Origin: Psychrobacter sp.
GTDB lineage: Bacteria; Pseudomonadota; Gammaproteobacteria; Pseudomonadales; Moraxellaceae
Reading direction: 5' to 3'
NCBI GenBank assembly: GCA_029256865.1
Contig: JARIEH010000235.1
Location: 1 to 8,751 of the forward strand
DNA: 8,751 nucleotides
Below, one piece after another: positions 5,135-8,751 of this stretch (within the stretch, counting starts at the first letter, position 1; each line of letters starts with the position of its first letter). The notes below the pieces were generated by a model. It was not told where the DNA came from. It searched no databases and was given only the letters and a program-made list of their open reading frames with translations. The translations under genes were made by a program, and so were the position numbers.

Positions 5135-7579
5135 ATGCTTGCCAACCACTCCGCAGTTGCAGCGACGTGCATTAAGAAAAAACCCATGTCCATCGCCGCA
5201 CTACTAATAACATTGGCAACGACCATGGCATTATTGACTGCATGTAGCACCGTCTCAGTAAACAAGCAATCTCAAGCCAAGACTATCATCGCTCAGCGTG
5301 GAAATATCGTCACCGAAAATAAGCTCAGTAGTGCTACCGCCTCCACATTGTTGTCTGCAGGTCTTGATGAGCAAGCGTGTATGCAATATTTTGATTTGTG
5401 CTTAACACAACTGACAGACAGTATGCTCAATAAGCACTATCGATCGGCACTGGCTATTTTTGCTGAGCTACATTATGCCAAAGCACGTCAGCTCGCAAAT
5501 TCTCAAGATTGCCAGATAGCGCTATTACGCCCGCCTCTTGATCCTTATTATGCTAATGCTCCCTTAACCACTGAAGAAAAATCTGCACAAAAAGAAAAAA
5601 CCAGTAGTTGCCTTATCAGCTATCAAACCCGACTTTTTGATGCCATCAAGTCCAGTTATACTTATCTGTTTTATAACAGCTTAGCCCATGATTTTGAAGG
5701 TGCTGATACCGAAAAAACTGTAACCCGCCAGACGCACCGTATTCCAACCGATATCGATATTCAAACTCAAGATATCTACAATGCGGCCAGTAATGACGTG
5801 ATCACCCAACTGTATGAATCTGCAGACGGTTCAAATAAGCTGATGGGCGATATACAAAAGCACTACTTACCGATCAATGGCAATATTGACGACAGCAATA
5901 AAGCAGCCATTGCTAATTTAGCACCGCTAAACGGCAAACCTACTGATCAAATTAACGTCATGAATATGCAAGTTGATAATTATGACCTTAATATCTATCT
6001 GCCTAATGAAAACAACTACTTACAAAATGCTCGTAAACAAACCTCTGCCCTCGCTGATTTGACGTCAACTTATGAGTTACGTCTATCAGGCTTAAACTCT
6101 GTGAGTAAGCGTCCAGGACTGGGAGTTAGCTTAGTGGCATCATTGAATGATCGCTACACTACTACAGTCCGTCAACTTCTGGCTTCATCCTTATCAGGTA
6201 GGCTCTCCAAAACATCAAGCGATGACAGTACGGATGACCGTGAGCCTATTACCCGCATTTATCCAACGGGCCATCTCTTAATGACTGGGCTGGTAAAACC
6301 TGCTGGTGACAGTGTCATGGAGGTACTCAGTAGCCGTCAGCTTGATGTAAACTTATATAACCCCTATCGCAGTGAGAGTGTGAACATCCTCGGTAATAAC
6401 TATCCACTCGCTGCTAACTTCTCTGCAGGATACGGGCTATGGTTGGCAGAAAACCAGCTCGATGGCGTAGGCTATCTAAACTTAATCACTCGGCAGCCAG
6501 AGACCAACCTACCAAGACTATTCATGCTTGAGCCTTACGACCCTGATAAGCGTGTACTCATTATGCTGCATGGATTGGCTTCTAGCCCTGCAACTTGGGT
6601 GAATTTGACCAACGATATTCTCAACGATGATACATTGCGTGATAACTATCAAGTATGGCAGGTATTTTACCCAACCAATCTCCCCATTCTAGAAAACCGT
6701 TATCAAATTCAGAGCTTGATTAACAGTACTTATGAGCAGACAGACCCTAAAGGAAAAAATCGCGCCAGTAAAAACAGTGTGATTATCAGTCACAGTATGG
6801 GTGCGATCATCGCCCGCATGATGCTGTCCGATGATAACCTGATCGATGACTTAGATAGGCTCGATGACCAAAACCTACTCTCAAGTAGTGAAAAGTATCA
6901 AATTCGTCAAGCCCTCAAACAATCTTTCGGCGAACAACAGCTAAAAGCGCGTTTCGAGCTACAGACGTTACCACAAGTAGATACTGCCGTGTTTTTGTCC
7001 GCTCCTTTTCGAGGGACAGATTATGCAGATCGTTGGTTCACACGGGCGCTGCGTCGCATTGTCTATTTGCCAGTAGGGTTGGTAAAAACAATTACTGACA
7101 ATCTGGCGGCCATCGCTACTCAAGGTGAGTTAGCAGCGAGTCCTTTGGGAGCTTTATACCTACAAAATGGTGCTAGCCAACTGAGTGATAAATCGTCATT
7201 TATTCAACTAACCAAAGACATCACTATCAATGATCGCATTACCTATCATTCCATCATTGCTAATAACGACGCAGACATCACCAGAGGATTGGCACAAATG
7301 CAGCCTGGTGGCGGCAAAATTGATTTATCCAGAGCATCAACCACTACTGATAGAGAGGATGCACGCGCAAACGAGCCATTGGTGGCAGCCGTATCAGTGG
7401 ATAGTGATATTAGCCAAACGTTGACCGAACGTTTATCAGACGGCATCGTACCTTATACCAGTGCTCACCTCGATGGCGCAGCATCTGAGACTGTGATTAG
7501 TGGCGGCCATAGTATCCAAACCAATCCACAAACCATCCTTACTCTGCGCCGCATTTTGCATCAACAGTTAAAGCACTAA
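5135..7579 (+). CDS. Predicted lipoprotein with C-terminal alpha/beta-hydrolase (lipase/esterase-like) domain
   Basis: 814 residues. The start is backed by GAGG at 5125-5128, 6 nt upstream; a second in-frame ATG at 5186 would leave only one residue before the hydrophobic core. KKK at 14-16, a core at 19-34 and the lipobox LTAC with C37 indicate lipidation and anchoring to an envelope membrane. Residues 38-470 are an extended domain I cannot name: helical at first, then strand-like. Its only cysteines are C82, C89, C126 and C159, which may form disulfides. The hydrolase fold follows: strand RVLIML, oxyanion turn H479-GLASSP, nucleophile elbow SHSMG with S554, SAPFRGTD at 622-629, probable acid D769 (LSDGIVPY) and probable base H792 (GGHS). 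The elbow's first residue is Ser where Gly is usual. It likely hydrolyses an ester, perhaps a lipid, in the envelope; the substrate is unknown. No chaperone gene is adjacent. Confidence 0.82.
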   Translation: MLANHSAVAATCIKKKPMSIAALLITLATTMALLTACSTVSVNKQSQAKTIIAQRGNIVTENKLSSATASTLLSAGLDEQACMQYFDLCLTQLTDSMLNKHYRSALAIFAELHYAKARQLANSQDCQIALLRPPLDPYYANAPLTTEEKSAQKEKTSSCLISYQTRLFDAIKSSYTYLFYNSLAHDFEGADTEKTVTRQTHRIPTDIDIQTQDIYNAASNDVITQLYESADGSNKLMGDIQKHYLPINGNIDDSNKAAIANLAPLNGKPTDQINVMNMQVDNYDLNIYLPNENNYLQNARKQTSALADLTSTYELRLSGLNSVSKRPGLGVSLVASLNDRYTTTVRQLLASSLSGRLSKTSSDDSTDDREPITRIYPTGHLLMTGLVKPAGDSVMEVLSSRQLDVNLYNPYRSESVNILGNNYPLAANFSAGYGLWLAENQLDGVGYLNLITRQPETNLPRLFMLEPYDPDKRVLIMLHGLASSPATWVNLTNDILNDDTLRDNYQVWQVFYPTNLPILENRYQIQSLINSTYEQTDPKGKNRASKNSVIISHSMGAIIARMMLSDDNLIDDLDRLDDQNLLSSSEKYQIRQALKQSFGEQQLKARFELQTLPQVDTAVFLSAPFRGTDYADRWFTRALRRIVYLPVGLVKTITDNLAAIATQGELAASPLGALYLQNGASQLSDKSSFIQLTKDITINDRITYHSIIANNDADITRGLAQMQPGGGKIDLSRASTTTDREDARANEPLVAAVSVDSDISQTLTERLSDGIVPYTSAHLDGAASETVISGGHSIQTNPQTILTLRRILHQQLKH

Positions 7580-7623
7580 TCCTAACAAAATTGGACGCTT
7601 AAAAATTAAACCACGCTACTTAA

Positions 7624-7692
7624 CATACCTACCTACTTAAGGGTATGTAACACTCCTTATTTACATACATTATTAATACATAATAATGTATG
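7624..7692. repeat. Array of overlapping CATAC/GTATG inverted repeats
   Basis: Three stems are possible. CATACC (7624-7629) pairs with GGTATG (7642-7647). GTATGTAA (7643-7650) pairs with TTACATAC (7661-7668). CATACATTATTA (7664-7675) pairs perfectly over 12 bp with TAATAATGTATG (7681-7692) around a 5-nt loop. The middle stem excludes both outer ones. There is no T tract after the last arm, so a plain terminator is unlikely. The array lies 45-113 nt behind the hydrolase stop codon. Confidence 0.6.
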
Positions 7693-7748
7693 GAATATCC
7701 CATTATTTACTCTTACCTATAGCATCCAAACCTCACTATTTGTTAGGG

Positions 7749-7809
7749 TTGACAGCTCTGCCACTAATATTATGTGCTCCTTGCACATCATTACTCTGAA
7801 GCGCATAAT
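7749..7809 (+). promoter_or_regulatory. Promoter-like zone ahead of cydA
   Basis: A perfect -35 hexamer TTGACA lies at 7749-7754, but the best match 16 bp on is only TATGTG (7771-7776). A better -10, CATAAT (7804-7809), has TTGCAC (7781-7786) at a 17-bp spacing. An ATGTGC/GCACAT hairpin (7772-7777, 7783-7788, 5-nt loop) sits between these elements and could be an operator. A transcript from here would carry a leader of about 250 nt. Confidence 0.35.
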
Positions 7810-7890
7810 GTTTAGATGTTTAATGAGCTAAAAGATTGATTTAATAAATAAATAACTAGGTCATTTATAAGGATGTAAATTACCTCATAA

Positions 7891-7909
7891 CATCAAAACA
7901 GCTTTGATG
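7891..7909. repeat. CATCAAA/TTTGATG dyad in the cydA leader
   Basis: CATCAAA (7891-7897) and TTTGATG (7903-7909) are perfect 7-bp arms around ACAGC. The half-sites resemble FNR/Anr half-sites but in the opposite order (ATCAA before TTGAT), so this is not a normal box. In RNA it is a 5-nt-loop hairpin about 157 nt before the start codon. Confidence 0.4.
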
Positions 7910-8066
7910 ATGGTTTGTTTTCAAAAGAGTGGTGCCGTTTAATACTACCTGCAGCGCTCTAAAACTTGGCTATTGTCTGCGATATTGGTCTGAACCATTG
8001 CGGGCAGTTACTTGGGCGTATCATGGAAGCTAGCGCCATTCAGCTAACAGATAAAGGTAAGCGCTT

Positions 8067-8751
8067 ATGTTCGCTACATTTATGATAGACCAACTCGATG
8101 CCTTAATGCTCGCACGTATCCAGTTCGCTTTTGTTATCTCATGGCATATCATTTTCCCAGCCTTTACTATCGGTCTTGCCAGTTGGCTGACGGTGCTTGA
8201 ATTCCGTTGGCTCAAAACAGGTGACGCTATTTATGCCGAAGTATATAAACACTGGGTCAAAATCTTTGCCGTGGCTTTCGGAATGGGCGTGGTGTCTGGC
8301 GTCGTTATGTCCTATCAGTTTGGTACCAACTGGGCCGTGTTTTCTGATAAAGCGGGTAACGTCTTAGGCCCTCTACTCGCTTATGAAGTATTGACCGCAT
8401 TTTTCTTAGAAGCATCATTTTTAGGTATCATGCTGTTTGGTTGGGGGCGTGTGAGTAAACGCATGCACTTTGCCTCTACAGCCATTGTCGCTATTGGTAC
8501 GCTAATCTCAGGGTTTTGGATTTTAGCTGCCAACAGCTTTATGCAAACGCCGCAAGGCTTTATGATTGGTGCTGATGGTCTGCTATATCCTAGCAATTGG
8601 CTTGAAATCATCTTTAACCCCTCTTTCCCTTATCGCTACGCGCACATGATAACGGCAGCATTTTTGACTACAGCCTTTGTCATTGGCGGTATTGGTGCTT
8701 ACTATCTGCAGTCTAAGCGACATACTGAACATCGACAGCATGGGCGTGTGA
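8067..8751 (+). CDS. cydA: Cytochrome bd quinol oxidase subunit I, CioA-like (N-terminal part)
   Basis: Subunit I binds ubiquinol and hemes b558, b595 and d, and reduces O2 to water at the inner membrane, together with subunit II (expected just beyond the window). The frame is open for 228 codons to the window edge; family members are usually about 450-520 residues. Visible marks are RIQFAFVISWHIIFP with heme ligand H27, QFGTNW at 84-89, YEVLTAFFLEA with conserved E107 and E115, MQTPQG at 159-164, and NPSFPYRYAH with H193, the expected b558 ligand. LEASFLGIMLFGW, TLISGFWILAANS and MQTPQGF follow Pseudomonas CioA more closely than E. coli CydA, pointing to the cyanide-insensitive subfamily. 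The quinol-binding Q-loop that would confirm this is outside the window. AAGG at 8054-8057 is 9 nt before the ATG; an internal ATG at 8082 is less likely. Confidence 0.93.
   Translation, partial: MFATFMIDQLDALMLARIQFAFVISWHIIFPAFTIGLASWLTVLEFRWLKTGDAIYAEVYKHWVKIFAVAFGMGVVSGVVMSYQFGTNWAVFSDKAGNVLGPLLAYEVLTAFFLEASFLGIMLFGWGRVSKRMHFASTAIVAIGTLISGFWILAANSFMQTPQGFMIGADGLLYPSNWLEIIFNPSFPYRYAHMITAAFLTTAFVIGGIGAYYLQSKRHTEHRQHGRV

Larger units (their letters stand above)
7580..8066. other. Long intergenic leader between the hydrolase and cytochrome bd genes
   Basis: This 487-bp gap has no supportable gene. The only short reading near a gene start (8023-8085, 20 codons, out of frame with cydA) has no ribosome binding site. 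The region holds an array of CATAC/GTATG inverted repeats, promoter-like hexamers around 7749-7809, and a CATCAAA/TTTGATG dyad, listed separately. No TTGAT-N4-ATCAA (FNR/Anr) box is present, although oxygen control is common for bd oxidases. TCATTTATAAG at 7861-7871 matches the motif duplicated behind coq7. Confidence 0.55.

Noticed and set aside
7230..7446. Overlapping open frames on both strands inside the hydrolase gene
   Set aside because: They fall between S554 and the D769/H792 triad of an intact long gene; they are shadows.
7891..7909. FNR/Anr box ahead of cydA
   Set aside because: The half-sites ATCAA and TTGAT are in reversed order relative to the real TTGAT-N4-ATCAA box, so the match is only superficial.
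8023..8085. Possible 20-codon upstream reading frame overlapping the cydA start
   Set aside because: There is no ribosome binding site, the composition is unremarkable, and overlap alone is not evidence for a leader peptide.
8030..8611. Minus-strand open frames at 8030-8215 and 8381-8611
   Set aside because: They are antisense to the conserved cydA reading frame and encode nothing recognisable.
2857..8751. A respiratory operon linking coq7 and cydA
   Set aside because: They are 4.5 kb apart, separated by two unrelated genes, a strong terminator and a 487-bp gap.
1..8751. Mobile element, CRISPR array, tRNA or toxin-antitoxin module
   Set aside because: I read the gaps on both strands and saw no transposase, terminal repeats, regularly spaced repeats, T-loop-like GTTCGA core in a cloverleaf context, or paired small genes.

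Overview
The window looks like chromosomal DNA of a gammaproteobacterium of the family Moraxellaceae, most likely Psychrobacter or a close relative. This is inferred from family resemblance: a di-iron Coq7 hydroxylase very like the Acinetobacter type, an LplT-type transporter with no acyltransferase-ligase partner, a CioA-type cytochrome bd subunit, AT-rich intergenic DNA and several poorly characterised exported proteins. I see no phage, transposon, CRISPR, tRNA or rRNA signal. It reads as an ordinary core region, not an accessory island.

Layout. (1) Positions 1-964, minus strand: the N-terminal 321 residues of a Sec-exported, low-complexity protein of unknown function; its C-terminus lies outside the window. 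(2) Positions 965-1405: a divergent control region with a perfect 16-bp palindrome, other dyads and candidate promoters. (3) Positions 1406-2734, plus: a 12-TM-type MFS transporter of the lysophospholipid transporter (LplT) family. (4) Positions 2857-3501, plus: coq7, a ubiquinone biosynthesis hydroxylase with all six di-iron ligands. (5) Positions 3774-4799, plus: an exported protein with a TPR/Sel1-like C-terminal half, followed by stacked hairpins and a rho-independent terminator. (6) Positions 5135-7579, plus: an 814-residue predicted lipoprotein with a C-terminal alpha/beta-hydrolase (lipase-like) domain. (7) Positions 7580-8066: a 487-bp leader containing an array of competing inverted repeats. 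(8) Position 8067 to the end, plus: the N-terminal 228 residues of cytochrome bd quinol oxidase subunit I, CioA-like.

How the genes relate. Most genes seem to be separate transcription units. The gaps are 122 to 487 bp, several carry their own promoter-like or terminator-like signals, and the first gene is divergent. Coq7 makes a ubiquinone precursor and the bd oxidase consumes ubiquinol, but two unrelated genes and a strong terminator lie between them, so this is thematic proximity and not an operon. Three of the six products carry export signals (two Sec signal peptides and one lipobox) and two more are integral membrane proteins, so the region leans towards the envelope. The observations most worth checking are the CATAC/GTATG inverted-repeat array ahead of the bd oxidase, the layered hairpins after the TPR gene, the altered nucleophile elbow of the lipoprotein hydrolase, and the orphan LplT-like transporter.
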